Source: Saxidomus purpurata
Lineage: Eukaryota; Mollusca; Bivalvia; Venerida; Veneridae
Direction: 5' to 3'
Length of the DNA: 64,000 nt
NCBI GenBank assembly: GCA_022818135.1
Contig: JAFMSR010000002.1
Location: 52,257,545-52,321,544 of the forward strand
A program made the position numbers and the translations under genes. Each line of letters starts with the position of its first letter. Within the stretch, counting starts at the first letter, position 1. This document shows, in pieces, positions 1 to 14,900 of this stretch. Below the pieces are notes generated by a model that saw only the letters and a list, made by a program, of their open reading frames with translations, searched no databases and had not been told where the DNA came from.

Positions 1-526
1 GGTAGGCCTAGAAGAGACTTCATAAAATTTAAAGTGTAAGGCACAAATATGTTTATAGTAACTTCACTGTTCTATTCTGTGAATCACAAAGGCAACAGTA
101 ATCCTATCTAGTGAGCAATGTTTCACTGACTTCTTTTGTATTATTTTTTATTCTTATATGTTCTTTATTTATTTTAATGTTTCCATTTCCGTTAAGGATT
201 AATATGCAAAGTTTCTTAGAAGAAGACAGAATAGCCATTTAGTTGTTTCTGGACAACATAGAGCTTTTATAGGAACGTTCTACTGGATTAAAGGACGGAT
301 TAAGTAGTAACGGCATGATAGCCTTTATTTTTCACATTTTTTCCTTCGTTTCAATATGATTCTTGTACGTGCATAAATGGGAAACTTCTACACTGGTGTG
401 CCTTAAATAACTTCGTCTTGTATAGGAGATGGCAAGAAAACTACGTTCGTTTTAAATGAAAGAAATGTATCTACTACTTTAGCATAGCTCAGATAAACAA
501 TGGTACGATGGTACGAAAAGGAAACG

Positions 527-672
527 GGTAAAATGACATATGAGGTAATAGATACAGGTAAAATGAAATGTGCGGTAATCGATACAGATGAAATGAAATA
601 AAGGTAAAATGACATGTGCTGTATTGTATACAGGTAAAATGACATGTGCGGTAATGGATACCGGTAAAATGT
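527..672. repeat. 30-bp tandem repeat, about 5 units
   Basis: GGTAAAATG starts at 527, 557, 603, 633 and 663, with a degenerate copy (GATGAAATG) near 587. Each unit carries GGTAAAATGACATGTGCGGT followed by a GATACA-like end. The spacing of 30 makes every frame open, which explains several spurious short open frames on the minus strand. Confidence 0.8.
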
Positions 673-960
673 GCATACATGCATCTTTTATATGTTCCAA
701 TTGTTCTGTATAAAAGGAAGTAAATGTTATATGGATAAATGTTTCGTTGAAAAATGCACAAATGTTTTAATACATGTCCGCAATATGTTTGTGCGGCAGT
801 TGTAACACGTGCATCAACTAAAAAGAAAAGTACATTTGAATAGCAAAAACTAGACCTATCACTAAATGTGATAAATACCCCTGAACGACTAGGGATATCA
901 ACTGAAGAAGTTATTAGTAACCTTGTACTAAGAAAACCTTGTACAAAAAAATAGACCGTT

Positions 961-1500
961 GTCCGTTGTATGAAGCTGTACTAACTTCCAACCAGTAACT
1001 TTCAATTTACTGACAAGGAAAAGTAACAAATGGTAATAACTTTTAAATTAGTTAAAATAGACTTATGGTTCTTGTACAATGCACTTCCTCTCATTGTGCT
1101 TGACCATTGTAGGAAGATAAATTGAAATCCAACCATTAGTGTTCAAGTTATGCTACGGACAAAGAAAAATAACAAAGGATAATAACTCTGTAATTAGTCA
1201 AGATAGTGTTCGTGTACACTGCACTTCCTCTTGTTTTGCTTGGTCATTGTATGAAGTTGTATTGAATTCCAATCAATAGTTTTCAAGTTATGCTCCGGAC
1301 AAGGAAAAGTAACAAAGGGCAATAACTCTGTAATTAATCAAGATGGAATTATTACGGTTCTTGTACACTGCACTTTCTTACAATGTGCTTGACCTTTGTA
1401 TGAAGTTGTATTGAATTCCAACCATTAGTTTTCAGGTTATGCTCCGGACAAGGAAAATGCAATGGACCAACCGACCGACCGACCAACCACCGGGTGACTT
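961..1500. repeat. Diverged tandem repeat, unit about 145 bp
   Basis: Three to four units recur. Landmarks are TTGTATGAAGTTGTATTGAA-type motifs near 965, 1107, 1245 and 1396; CAAGGAAAAGTAACAAA-type motifs; and GTTCTTGTACACTGCACTT-type motifs near 1070, 1208 and 1357. The block ends in a short CCGACCGACC-rich stretch near 1470-1490. It looks like a dispersed molluscan repeat; I cannot name the family. Confidence 0.7.
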
Positions 1501-4500
1501 CTATATTACCCACCAAACTTTGTTACGGATGTATAAAGATAACAACTTTCTTTGTTTTCTTGCGTTGACGTCGTAAGTAGAAAAAAAAATGTGAGAAAAA
1601 ATGCAACAAAATAAACTTCGAGTTGCGTTTTTGCGTTTCTTCGTTAGTTCTTGACTGGTGAAGATTTTAAAATGAATCCAGCCAGAGTTCTCTTTTTACT
1701 ATATATTTAGGATTGTTCTATTATCTGTACACTCATTTCTGACAAAGTTCACCCCGAACCCACCAATGTCGCCAAAATGTATATAACAGAGCCTTGGTAA
1801 AAGATAAAGGCTGGAGTATTTTGCTTAAAGTTTTACTAATTTTTACTAGCATGTAGCTTGGTGGCGAGGCTACAGTTGTTCTAAAATTGACAGTTAATTA
1901 AAGCCGCTTGCTGTACTCGTGGGATGTTTGTTCCTTTCTCCCGTAACGACAATCGTCCTATCACTGAAGAAAAAATGTAATGAAATATGCATGTTTAGAT
2001 GAACCTGACTGTAACATAATGCAATCGATCTTTTGTTCGATCATATGTTTAGTTCAATACATTACATGAACATCAGATATTGCTCTTGCTGCTAATGTCT
2101 CCGATAAAATAGAAATCAACAATATCTATAGATGAAACACTGAAAACATCTATGGTACAAATCGATAGGATTATTTTGTGGAAAAAACTTGACTGCATAA
2201 GTATATATCATTGGATCAATAGCCCGACATCTGTCTCCTTTGTGACGCGTTCCTTATGCTCCTCATATATTGGTTTTGACTTGTCTAGTTTAACTAGGCA
2301 GTACAAATTCCCACTTCGGTAAATATTGATCGATGTAGCATTGATGTCTCTAGTGTAATCATAACGATGTGGTTTACTGAAGAAAGAACGTTACCTATAG
2401 GCTTGCTGACAACTTGATTACTGTGTTTGTGTTAAACATATCAATAAAGGATTACATTTTGTATTTAGTCTATTATTGAGGAGATGGCAAAAGGGACGTG
2501 TAAACCTTATAAGGTCTTTCTGAAACATGTAACATAATATTTTATCCATATATTTTAAGTGAATCATCATTGTTTGAAAAGAGGTAAGCATATAGTTTTC
2601 TACAACTGTTACATTGATACTTGTATTATACTTGCTTTTCTTGTAATTTGGTAGATATCGAGATCATTTTTGTTCGAAAATAGATACTTAACGGTCTAGA
2701 TATACAAGATTTGTTTACTATATATCAAGAACTAAGCTACATATAAAATGTCTACTTTTTGAAATACGAGTTAGGTTAACATTCGATTGATTTATTTTTC
2801 AAACCTTTTGAATTCACCATCTATTGTGAAACAAACCAATTAATGTAGCATAGTATTTGCAAGACTTCACATAATAAAAGATGAAAAAATATGGTAAATA
2901 GTAACGTAACGTAACATACACATGTTAAAATAAAATATTCCAATATAGAAATCAACTGTAAAACAAACTCCTTTGACGGCTCAGACTCATAACATCAATT
3001 TAAGAAAGTACCAGTCGTTCTATGATATAAAAATAAACTGCTTCTACAGTTTGCTGTGTTTAAATGATCTAAACAATTTACACTTTGTATAAGTACTTGA
3101 TTGTGTGATTGAATAAATGAGCATATTATGCTGAATCAGATTATTATTAAATGAACTCCGACTACATTCAAACGTTAAGATTTTTGTGAGTAACTTTGGA
3201 TTGTATTTTATTTTAAAGACAAAACTCCTTTTAGAAAGAACAAAGTTGGCAAACCCCATTTTGACTCCCAAATTACATCGGTCAAACTATCCGTGTAATG
3301 TTTATATTTCAGTCAGATTTAAGTTTGAGAAATTCTGTTGGATATACGAAATATGGCAATTAACAAATATCCATGACACATTTTTTTCACATAACTTATA
3401 TGTAATACTACAAGGTTAGGAAAAGCTATTTTAATTTCACTTATAACTGTTTGATATTATAGGATAATGTTTTTATATTATGTCGTGGGAAAATGAGGTA
3501 TTTGATGTATATAACAACGTTTGAGATAGGTCGTACACATCACTTTAATTTACATGTCCAATTTCCTCCTTGTTGAGGATTTATCGGCAAAAATGTCTCT
3601 GTCTTTGTTGATCGCCTATAAAATAGTATTACGTTGTGTAATAAAATCCCCATGTACTGACAGTAGATACCGTTTGTAACCTTATCATGATCTATTTTCG
3701 ATTTGCGAGTTTTCAATATGACGCCTATTGATTAAGTTGCTCGAAAAGTGCAAGTGTGTGAAGTTTTCTAAGATATTTTTGGTTTTCACTAACTTCAAAA
3801 ATGTTTTTAGTAAAGCATACAGTCAGAAGAGGGGGAGGGGGGTTCTAGTAAATGTTACTTCATGGGCAGGCTGCTACTTAAGCTGAATGGCAACCATTTT
3901 AGTGAGCATTTAACATTGACAATCCATCGCAGCAACAAAAGAAGTTACATTACATGTGTGTTTTATATTCAATCTATTATATTGACTTTTGTTCATAAGA
4001 AAATAGAAAGAACAGCTGTTGGCGTCACATTAAATAAAGACTTTAGTGTATACATTTGTTTGCTTACGTTAGTTCCTCAAAAACAGTGCGTAGGCTAAGA
4101 ACTATTTAAGTTTAAAGGGGCACTCCCTATATCTTGGATTATACTTTCCACATATAAATAATATGTAAAACGATAAATGAATACAACTTTAAAGAACAAC
4201 ATATAGCGAAAAATGCCTCATTTTAGCACAAATTATCAACATAGAGGCTTTCTGTAATAAATCGCAATAATTTGTACTAAAACAACTTTATATAGATTAC
4301 TGAATGTTTTAAGGTACTGCAACATATTTTAAAACGCTGATTTACCTATCATGATTGTAATGTACAGCTTAAAATTGTAGGTTAATTAATAGTACATGTA
4401 CTATATTATTTATGCGTTTGAAGTTACTTAAATTGACAACAGTTTTAAAGTGTTCCTCTTTTAGAACAGTACCGACTCGAGCTGCTGTGCCTTTATATAT

Positions 4501-4647
4501 GGAGTCAGTCATAGTACATGGGTCAATATATCTAGATACTAAAGTTTTATTTTACGGTTGCACATTGAAAATTTACTGACTAAACATCAAATCGTGATGA
4601 TCATGACCAAACTGTATTTTAGTTACGTTGACAACAAAGGGCGAATA

Positions 4648-4831
4648 CGGGGGTGTAGAGGTTTAGGTGTCTGCCGCTCATCCCGGAGGTTGCGGGTTCG
4701 AGCCCCACCAAGGTCACGACCGTCCTCCTCCTATGACACCAGTACTGGTTTTTCCAGGAAGCGGACTCGAGAGTGACTCGGTAAGCTAAAAGCTTTCTTC
4801 ACAATCGAGCTAAAATAAATTAGTATAAACT
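4648..4831 (+). mobile_element. Full-length tRNA-derived SINE with 12-bp target duplication
   Basis: The element is bounded by a perfect duplication of AAAGGGCGAATA (4636-4647 and 4832-4843). Its head resembles a tRNA, with an A-box-like GTAGAGGTTTAGGTGTC and a B box GGTTCGAGCCCC at about 4694. The body runs through CCAGTACTGGTTTTTCCAGG. The 3' tail is GCTTTCTTCACAATCGAGC followed by TAAAATAAATTAGTATAAAC. The duplication shows a retrotransposed copy, not a tRNA gene. The same body recurs inverted at 11161-11345, and the same tail recurs at 28680 and 58904. Confidence 0.9.
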
Positions 4832-5901
4832 AAAGGGCGAATAACTAGCCATATGCTGAGTAAACGTTAAACTTACACCTAGTTTGATGCAAATACTATC
4901 TTTATAACTGTTTCATTAATTGACTGAATGGAAACATGTTGTCTTGCATGTGAACAACGTGCATTAAAATACAAGTATTGCGGTTTAAAGTTATTGCAGA
5001 GATATGCACACATTAAGGGCCCATACACAATTTCTATAAAAGCTGTGTGCTTCTTAGTCAATCTTAAATATTTACACATGCGTCAATACATGAATAATTT
5101 TGTAACGTTATGGTAGAGCTTAGCGTAAAAGTTTAGTCACAACGGTCCAAAAAGGAGTTTTTATTTCATTAAAAGTAGAGGCTATTTCAATAAGAGGACA
5201 TGTTAATTTGATTGTTATGAGAGAACTTTATATGCCAATGAAATGATAGAATGCAAAAGTCATTAAAGCTGTCTTCAAAGACATTGATCATTTACAAAGG
5301 AATACAAATATCTTATGGCTGAAGCCACTACATGTATACCATTTTTCTCACCAAGTTACAGCCTCATAAAGGAACATAATTTAACACTTGATTACGTATT
5401 TTATGCCTTTCGTAAGCTGTTACATGTCTGAACTATTCTGATACAATCATCTATGACATCATTTGTTTTCTTGACTGAAAGACAAAACATTATATGTGAT
5501 AATACTCGTGATATAGTTAGTGTATATTATCAGCTTATTATCAGTCAGAAATCAGTGCCATTATCAGTCGTTGTTACAATATACAGAATGTGTATCTCTA
5601 TCTATATAATTATATATCTGTAATGACACTGTGCCCAAAGCGGAAACTCAAAAGCAGACTCTTTGAAACGGAACTGATTACCTCTTGTTAATACATTTAA
5701 GTCTCGAAGGACCAGATATTTCAGAGAAATATTTTTCTAAGAAGAATAATTAACCCTGCTTTTACCTAAAATCAATACCATTCTTTCTGACTCTCTGCAG
5801 CGTAATACACATGTTTACTCCCTTTTAAGCGAACAGCATTTCTGGCTTACATGTCATGCACATTTTGCTACGTAGTTTCTAAATATGTAGTTTTCATTTC
5901 C

Positions 5902-5908
5902 AGGAAAC
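5902..5908 (+). promoter_or_regulatory. Splice acceptor just before the transporter start codon
   Basis: The tract TTTTCATTTCCAG ends at 5903, so only five bases (GAAAC) of 5'UTR precede the ATG in this exon. The mRNA therefore has at least one upstream non-coding exon, and the promoter is not at 5.9 kb. Confidence 0.7.
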
Positions 5909-8900
5909 ATGACCACCGGAACTACTTCCACCGATGAGTTGCCCACCGAAAAGAAGAAGTCTGTTGACATGTCTGCAACTTTTGTAGACAAAGAGAAAGC
6001 CGCAAAACTTTACACAGAGGAGTCCAACAGGTATAAATCAGGATTCTTGAGGTTTCAATCTTTTTTATATAGAAGAGCCATATTTTCAGTTTTCAAATAT
6101 ATATGTGTATTTCTTTTTGATAAACAGTTGGTTTCTTCTAAGTGTGTTCCAAATTCTATTCATGTGGCAATGTATCTTATCAAGAAGGCAGGTCTTTATT
6201 ATTCGGCTAAATCGCCTACTAGTAGTATAGTTTTTAGACCATTTGGTCACGTTAAAAAAAGGCACATTTTACGCTACTACACAACTGCAAATCGATACCA
6301 GAATAATATTTTTTCTTCATAAAAGCGGGCAAATTTGATATTTGATCAATTGCAAACAATAACATATTCATTTAATTCCATTATAGCTCTCTTTTGCTGT
6401 ATTTGAGAGAGAGAAAAAACCTTTAGATGAAGCTGATAAATCCAGAATCATGATGCTTTTAGCAGAGACAACATCAAATATTGGTCCTCAGCGACAGCAA
6501 AGACATATCAAAAGTGATTTAATGCAATATCTCTAGACTAATTATCCGAAAGATCACCCAGGAAACAAATTTTATAGAAATATCATATTTTCTAATAATG
6601 TTGGAGACAACGTTTTTGCAATAATAACTTTTGATGTTCGCTTGTTCATCAGCTAAAAGCAATAATTATTATATCTCCATAAATTCGTGAAAAATGACGT
6701 TGTTTCTTAAGTGTTTTTTCTCACCTTGAAATTTTATCTGAAAATTGTGCGAATGCGTTACGTATTGAGGCGAGGATCGATTAATGACCGTGTTCCTACA
6801 CTTAACCGAGAACATTGTATTTTCAGTAGTCATCGCCCTAGTTTATGAAAAGCAAGAGTCTCAGATTTGATGTTGAAATGCATTTTTGTAAATTACTAAA
6901 TTCATAGAATAAAACCATCTGAATATTGCTATTTAATCTGGTTTTCAACATTTGTTTTCGCAGTAAAATGTAACCTTGACTACAGGTAGCTGAATAATTG
7001 AAGACAATTATTCTGTAGAGCTAAACTGAAACCTCGCTACATTCACAACGACTCCCTTTTGAAGAGGGGGGGGGGGGACAAATGCAACCTTCGCATTTTC
7101 CGACATTAATGATCGCTCTATAAGTTGTATTAATAAAACGTTTTATAAGCTTCTTGCTTAACATTTTCACTTGTTATTGTTAAAACCCGACTGATGAGTC
7201 CTTGCCAAAAGAGAATTTGCACACAATATTGCCTGCTAGTATAAATTACTAAAATTGCGCCATGCGTATGTATATAATATAGATATTGTCCAAATGCCAG
7301 ATCTTATCAGGATATTCAAACACGTTGACTAACGAAGCATAAATGTCTGAAATAATTCTAACGAGGAGACAATCGCCTTTACCTTAGTAAATTGGCTGCC
7401 CTTCATTTATTTTTTACTGTAACAAAAAAAGACAAAAAGTGATGTTTGTTATAATCCTTCATTATAAAACATTGCAATCAACTTTACTGTACTTAAAACT
7501 TATTCAATATTAAAACAGTTAAATGTATGTTATGAACAGTTGAACTTCTGTTAGTTGTCATCGAAAATAAAAGTGTTTTAAGCACGTGATACTTATGTAC
7601 TAGTTTGCTATTTTTGCATTGAACTGTTGAAGGCTGCTTGCGAAGCATTAGAACGACACACCGTGATAATTATACTGCCCGGTGTATCACTAAAAGATCT
7701 CTGATCTACCTTGTTTACTTTGAATATTATAAAATCGGAAACATTCCTCGGTCTGTTTTTTATGATAAAGACCTCCGAAAAGGCTAGCGAAGAGCCGAAG
7801 TTATATCTCTATTTATATATGTAAGTTGTTTTTGGCCTGGGGACTGAAAGTCCCCTAGGCCTAAGTTAGCATACCACATTTCAAACACTGCAGACAATTT
7901 AACTGTGCTATGTGCGAATAACAACTGTAAACATGCGCTTTGGGAAAGTAGTGCAAGACAGACCAGATCACTCTTTGTTTGAATCTCGCATACGATAAGA
8001 ACATATTACAAATAAAAACAGTACATACAACTTCAAAAGATTGCAGAAAGGTCTATAACTTACGGACTGCATTACACAATTTTTTCTGTTTTAGAAATTA
8101 CTGCGCTGTTAGCTGATTACGGAAGATAATCATATGCATATCACGGAAAAGTACGGATATTTACGGAAATTTACGGAAATGTACGGAATTCGATATAAGA
8201 GTTTGTTGTTTGATTTTCAAATTTCTGATGTTATTTCATTGACAACTTTCTTATTTACGAACAATTACATATATATTTACCTAAAAATAAATTTCTTTAA
8301 AAAAAAGATACAATTTACGTACATTCCTGAGAGGGAACTCACGTGATCAAAATCACCCGCCATTTATCGAGGACGCTGCATGTCAAAGCCCAGTGAACGG
8401 TTTCACCGATTACAACTACAAGGTAACTAAGAATCATTTTTGGTTTTCTCTGTTATACACATTGTACAGTACTGTATTTATATTTCATTGTTGGTATTGC
8501 TTTGTTTATTTCTGTTTCAAGGTCTTGTCCTTGGTACACAATAATTTTCGATCCACATCATCAGATATCGCTTGAAGTTGAACAAAGCGCAGATTGAATT
8601 ATTTTATTGTTCTCTCAAACAATTGATATTGCTGACCATGTGATTATTTTTCATTTAACGTACGTTTTATAATAAAACAAACTTCCCTGCCACCCATATA
8701 TTTGTGAATCATTAATTCTGTGTCATATACTAAATTTCGCCCTATGCACATTTCGACCCGCGCTTTAGGTAAGGTTCAGCGTAAATCACGAAGGTCAAAA
8801 GTTGTTTTTAGGGGAGTTAATCTATAGCCCCCAGGCCTTCAGCGCTCACAGCGCTTTGATTTGTAAATGCATTTGCGCTTATGGTTCTGAAGTATGGGGT

Positions 8901-11900
8901 TAGCAGAATGCCATAACAGTTTAATTCTTTTTAACAGCGATGCAGATGAGATCACACTGGTTGTGGAGACAGCAGAGGTTCTCAGTAAACGGGGTATACT
9001 ACTGTTGAATACGGCCTGGTTTGGACTTAGTCTCATGTTTCTCCTTATGTCTGTGGAAGGTACAAATATAAGTTCTACAAAACTATATAACATTACACAC
9101 TATTTTTTCATATATATTGGCTTTTTCTTTACTCTGGGTTAAGCATGAAAACCACGAAATAAACGTCATTGAAGTTCTTAGTAAATTGGTACAATGATAG
9201 AATGAAAATATCATCATACATGGCAATGTAAACATCTATAACCACTTCAGGAAAACTGATTCAGAAGCAGCTCACTAACATAGGTTCAGTTATGTAGATC
9301 ATAAAACACTGGCTCATATTCTGTTAAGCGACCTTATCTTTATTGAAAAATGCATGTTATATGAAATTTATTTCAATAAGACTTCAGGACAGAAATTTCT
9401 TTTTTCTTCTTGCAACAAAAGAGCATACAACTCTAAAATTACATTACAAAATAGTGATTTGAAATGCAGTATATTGAACATTTCATCTTATCTAACACTC
9501 TCTTTCGTTGTGTATTTTGTACAGAGTAAATACCTAGTGACATCACAATAAATAGACTTTTGAATTGATAAGTTGTCAAGGTAACAGGAAAAGTAAATCA
9601 TGTTACAATTACTGATGAGAAAATCAATGAGCATATTCCTTACTCAGAATGCTTAATTCAGATTACAACCTGGAAATAACTTGCTATCTTAACAACAGCA
9701 TCTACACTGACTCTTGAATGAGACATAGACTCCTTATATTTTGCCGATGCATAACAGGGTAATTTACGCGTGAAAATTTTATTTACTAAAGTTACTTCAT
9801 CTTATTAAAATTTTTTATCCGAAATTTCATAGTTCATTTAATAAAATCAAAATATTCAATAAACATGTATTTGAAGATAGCTGAGAAATGACTATGCAGT
9901 AGAGCTATTAAAACTGGAAACAAATACCTTATATAATTTTATGAGACATTTCGAAGAAGGCATTCCAACTAGACTTATTATAATTGCATTCTATGGCCAA
10001 TGGAAACCGTCTTTCATCTTAAGCTGTTTATATCAACTTTATATAACATTCTTGTCTACAATCAATGACAAACACATTGCTAAAATAGCACATGTGGCAT
10101 GTTTTATGTTTCGTTTCATATTAAATTAATTTTGTAGAAACCAGAATACATACTTTTCTAATTTATGTATTTAAATTAATAAACATGTGTCTTTTCGACT
10201 GACGTGACTGAACGCACGATATTTTTCCTCTTAATGATGTCAGATATAAAACATCAAAGAAAACGGTTCCAATATAAATTCCTGTAAAGTATTTTTATAC
10301 GCTTCAAAATTATAAAGCATGACAGTCGAATATAAACCTATACTGTAGCAGTGTCGTAAAATCAAGCGTACCAATATTTTCAACAGATTTTCTCAAATTG
10401 CGACTTTGAAATTTTACTTGTGTTATAGATTCTAGTCATTACTTTTACATTTCATCATTTTGGAGAAATTATTTTTTCCACCCAAAACTGTGAGCGGGCA
10501 GCTTTAAATATACTCTCGATAATAGTAGAGCAAATATATACAGAGAATATTGGAATAGATATTCTCTAACTAGAGGTATCCGTACAAGTAATGAATTATT
10601 GACGAGGTAACAAATACAACAAGATCTACATGTAGATCTGTAATCGATTACAGTAAACATGCATTATTCAGGACTGCAGGGGGAAAAAGTCGATATGACG
10701 TCACATTTCTTTGAATTCTGAAGAAGAAAAAGCTATAAAAACGTACACAAATGATACAGCCTGTAACTTTTAATAATATTTGATGTATGTTGCCGTTTGT
10801 TTTGATACAGTTACTTTTAGTACATCTACATATTTTCAGTTGTACCTGCACAGATCCAGTCTCTTGTCGGACCAGCAGCAAAAGGGCGGTGGCTTGGTGG
10901 AATGGTTGCATGTGGAGCAGGTAGGAGTATCGCCTCGTTTACAATTAAAATGGTCAGATTTGACTTCAGAAGACAGTCTGTCCTCACGTCAATTTAGAGC
11001 CGATCGACAGTGTCCGTTAGACGATCGTTAAGTAATATGTCCAATCCAGGCTTAGCTTAGTACATGTATTTATCAAGTATTTGAGGTTGTACAATGTCAG
11101 AACTGATAACGTTATTGAAAATAAGCTTATTTGATTTTGGTTGTTGAATTGTTACATGCAGTTTATACTGATGATCAGTTTAGCTCGAATGTAAAGACAG
11201 CTTGTATCTTATCGAGTCACTCTCGGGTTCACTTCCTAGAAAACTAATACTGGTGTTATACGAGGAGGTACGGTCGTGGCCCCAGTGGGGCTCAAACCTA
11301 CAGGCAACAGATGAGCGTCAGACATCTAAACCTCTGCACCACCTGTCTTAAAACCTCTGCGGTAACCCCATACACACCCCTCAGCCCCGTTTTTTACCTT
11401 CTACATCAGAATTTCCCAATTATTTAACAGGTTATGAGATATAATTTATCTTATACTAGTTTTGTTTTGCAAAAGAAAATATACTTTGAATTCTAGAACA
11501 GCAGAAAATGTGACTTGATAATATTACTCTTTCATTGATACATTACCATACATAAAGTGTTTTAGCTTTTCTAAAATTGATGTATCAGACGATCCGTCTA
11601 GAACTGTACAATTGAACACAACTTCGTCTTCATTTGGATTGTTTATAGTTCCAGACGACCCTTGGTTTACTACCTGGGTGAAAAATTGTCTACAGTACTG
11701 TTAGGCGCATATTGAAGAGACAAACCGTAGTACTTTTACTATAAGACCCCTTGTCTCTTAAACGTGTCCGCTATGAACCGAGCACCTACGGATTGACAGT
11801 TCAGAGCGTTAACAACTCGACCACCGCGCCACCTATTGCACCCACCCACTTTTAAAATAAAAGTTCAACCTATCAAATGAAGACTCAGACTGCTTTATTC

Positions 11901-14900
11901 TCATGTGAGTTTATTTCAGACGGATACTGCTTGTTGGTGTCATTTTCGTTCTTATTAGTGATCTCACTTTTTCAAATCTATAAAGTACTTAAATAAAGCT
12001 GAAAGCGAAAAAATCAACCTTGTTTATTCAGTCCTGTCGTAATCTAATATCTATTCCCATGTGTGTAAATTAGTTTTCCCGATCTGAGGTTGTAATATTG
12101 TTTTATTTCCAGCCGTGACATTTTTTGTCTCACCTATGATCGGAATGCAAAGTGACAGGTCAACATTCAAGTTTGGAAAACGACGCCCACTGATGTTTCT
12201 TGCAACAATCGCTTTGTGGTGAGATTTTTGTCCTATAATGAGACAGCTTAATGGCCCCAGCTCATAAAAGTTTTCATTTTCCATTTGAACCAACGGTTGT
12301 CGGTTGAATCCGGCGCGAAGAGACCCTTTTATGTTATTTCATCTGATTAAGCAAAAGACAGGTCAACTTATTTATTTCGTAACACAAAAACACTTTAAAA
12401 AAAAATCTTTTCATACAAGTATACATTTTTGTATTTATTAATGAGCCAGCGTTGAATCTAAAATTTGTCCAGTGATATTTTGCGTTCCCTAAGTATACCT
12501 TTATTTTACTGAATTATATTTTTCCTTTTATTTAAATACAAGTATAAATGTTGGTCTTATCAAGTGTTTGTCAAAAGTAACATGTATGTAAAGCTGAAAT
12601 ACGCGATCCACAGTTAGATAGTGTTCAACCATAGGTTTAATAGAAATTTGGAAAGACTTAACGCTTAAGTAGATTTTCAAATTAACCAATTGATTACATT
12701 TAATTATCATATGTTTGCAGACGTATTATTTCACTGTTTACAGTATTGGTCTAATTGGAATGGCTGTCACAGCTCCTGAAATTTCTATGGCGTAAGTATT
12801 CATATTCTGCCTCCTATTCAGCAAATCATGTCAATACTTCAATTTTTGTAAATGTAGAATAATCGAATTACGTAAGTGACGCATTGTTCTAGAGGGATTT
12901 ATATGAGGATCAAAAGTGCTAAATGAATATAGCCCTGCAGTCTCTGGAAATGGACACACTTACTGAGATTTTCTATTAACCCCGTAATCACAGTTGTGGA
13001 TAAGAATTGGACGATTGCATGTTACATTCTCTTTATGTTTCTGTACAGCATTTAAAATTGAACAAAATGTAAAATACAGTGCTTAAAGAATAAAATCAAT
13101 TGATTATGACATAGTTTCACTGAAAGCAGTATTGGCTTTTGAATGCAAACATTAATAGGAGTATGTTCAATATTGGCTTTAAGTGAAACAAAGATATTAA
13201 TAGCCCTTTTTGCATGTTTTCTAAAAACAATCAATGTATACAGGTAAGACACATATTTCCCTGGACATCAACTGTGTCAATACAAATGTAACACAAATGA
13301 TTAGTTTATAAGTAAAATGCGCTTATATGTCACCACAATAATTGTGTGCCTTTTACTAAAAATGATATCAAAAGTGTCTATGATTAGATTAATTATTTGT
13401 ACCTAAATTCTATATTATGTAAATATAGTTCGAAATATTACAAAAGTGTGAGCAATTGCATGATCACATGACTTCAATTCGTGCATCATATTAACTGGAT
13501 TTTACAAAGAGACTAATAAAAATTTCTAGTTTCTTTAATAAAGAAATACTCGGGACTGATTTGGACATTTGGCGGTAACGGGTCTAAGCGTAATTCGCCA
13601 GTTTGTCTGAAAGTTCATTTCAAGCACGTCTTGTAAGTATCATTAGATTGTCCCGAGCATAACTAAAATGATTAGACCTATCAAAGCGATTAAGGGGCAA
13701 TATGCATTGCATTGTGTGACAGTAGCGCACTTTTAAAGCTCCTACCATTTTGATAACAAGCTTGAATAAATATCAAAATATTTATTAAAGTAACATTCAT
13801 CTGCAGTATATTTCTTTTTCCAGTCAGTTAAACCGCGGGTCAAGTGAAAATGGAACTGGAAAGGTATTGTTTCTATTATATATATAATATATATGAATAG
13901 TATGAATTTGCTTTCAGTTCCTCGAAAATTAGTATATGTCAAATACTATTTTTATACCAAATTAATTAAACATTATGTACTGTCATACGGTTGTGATGGA
14001 CTTTTCTAATACTTACGTATATATAACTCCAGTGTAACAAAGACCTTGTGGCCCTACGATGTGCTCCTTATTGGAATGCTTCGCAAGTCAATCCGATAGA
14101 AGAACAGCAAAGTGAAGGGGCCCAGCAACCTAATTCTATAGTTATGCAGCATACTTCTTTCGGTGATGGCGAAGGCGTTAAAGAATCCAACAGTGGAAAT
14201 CTAGGTATTCGTGTTATAACATTCTGCTGTTGTAAATAGGTTTTTACTTGTTTGTTTTTTTAAGTACACATAATAAACACAATAAGAAGCGCAATAACTA
14301 TAACGAGTTTGGCCACCAGTCGGTCGCAAGAGGATATATTTATTCCCAGTTAGGTGCTCAAAACGAATTGTTCCCCCTTTAGTAAAATCACTAACAATCA
14401 GTCTAAGCATGCAAAAAGTTACCATAAAAGCAAAATGTCTAAAATATTTATCATCGAAGATGTGCCTTACTTTAAGTTTATGATATATACACAATATATA
14501 TTGCCAGCACAATAAACAAGTTTCTTAAGACATTTAAAACTAGATACATGTACATTATTGGAAAATTTAGGTTTTTGACATTATGACCAATATAATGTTC
14601 AAGTACTTTAATCAAAGACAGGGCAGTTTGTTTATTTTGTCTTTTACCTCCGAAATTTCTCTTTCAGTAAGCAACTGAATTCATTGAAAGAGCTAAGAAA
14701 CTAAATAACAATAACTAAACGGTAATTTTTCAAGTCAAACTTTTGTTTAATATAAAAGTGTTGATACTTCAGAAGCATGTACCTGCAAATGCCTAAGTTT
14801 CGCTTTTTATTCGTACCACTTTTTGGCAACGCGATGCTGCGCCTTGCCTTTTAGCCCATTCTAGACATGCACGCTCTTTAACTCAGGTTTGAACAATTAA

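Larger units (their letters stand above)
1..5903. other. Upstream non-coding region
   Basis: No exon could be supported here. It holds the tandem repeats at 527-672 and 961-1500 and a SINE at 4648-4831, all listed separately. A fragment resembling a mobile-element end (TTTAAAGGGGCACTCCCTA) begins near 4114, but no matching inverted end was found. Because the first coding exon of the transporter begins at a splice acceptor, at least one 5'UTR exon and the promoter probably lie in or beyond this stretch. I could not place them. Confidence 0.5.

Noticed and set aside
403..761. Overlapping minus-strand open frames rich in HVILPVS/MSFYLY repeats
   Set aside because: They are translations of the 30-bp tandem repeat; a period divisible by 3 keeps frames open. 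No start context or splice signals.
3044..3419. Short open frames on both strands
   Set aside because: No recognisable domain, no conserved motif, AT-rich composition typical of introns; chance frames.
5909..6322. Single 137-codon frame beginning at the transporter start
   Set aside because: Only the first 122 bases are exon; the frame runs into intron 1 past a clear GT donor at 6031.
8388..8422. Possible small exon with acceptor CCCAG and donor AAG|GTAACT
   Set aside because: Its phases would break the frame between exons 1 and 2, which join perfectly without it.
12721..12743. Alternative acceptor for exon 5 at 12720
   Set aside because: Joining TG to A creates an in-frame TGA; the acceptor at 12743 keeps the frame and the membrane segment.
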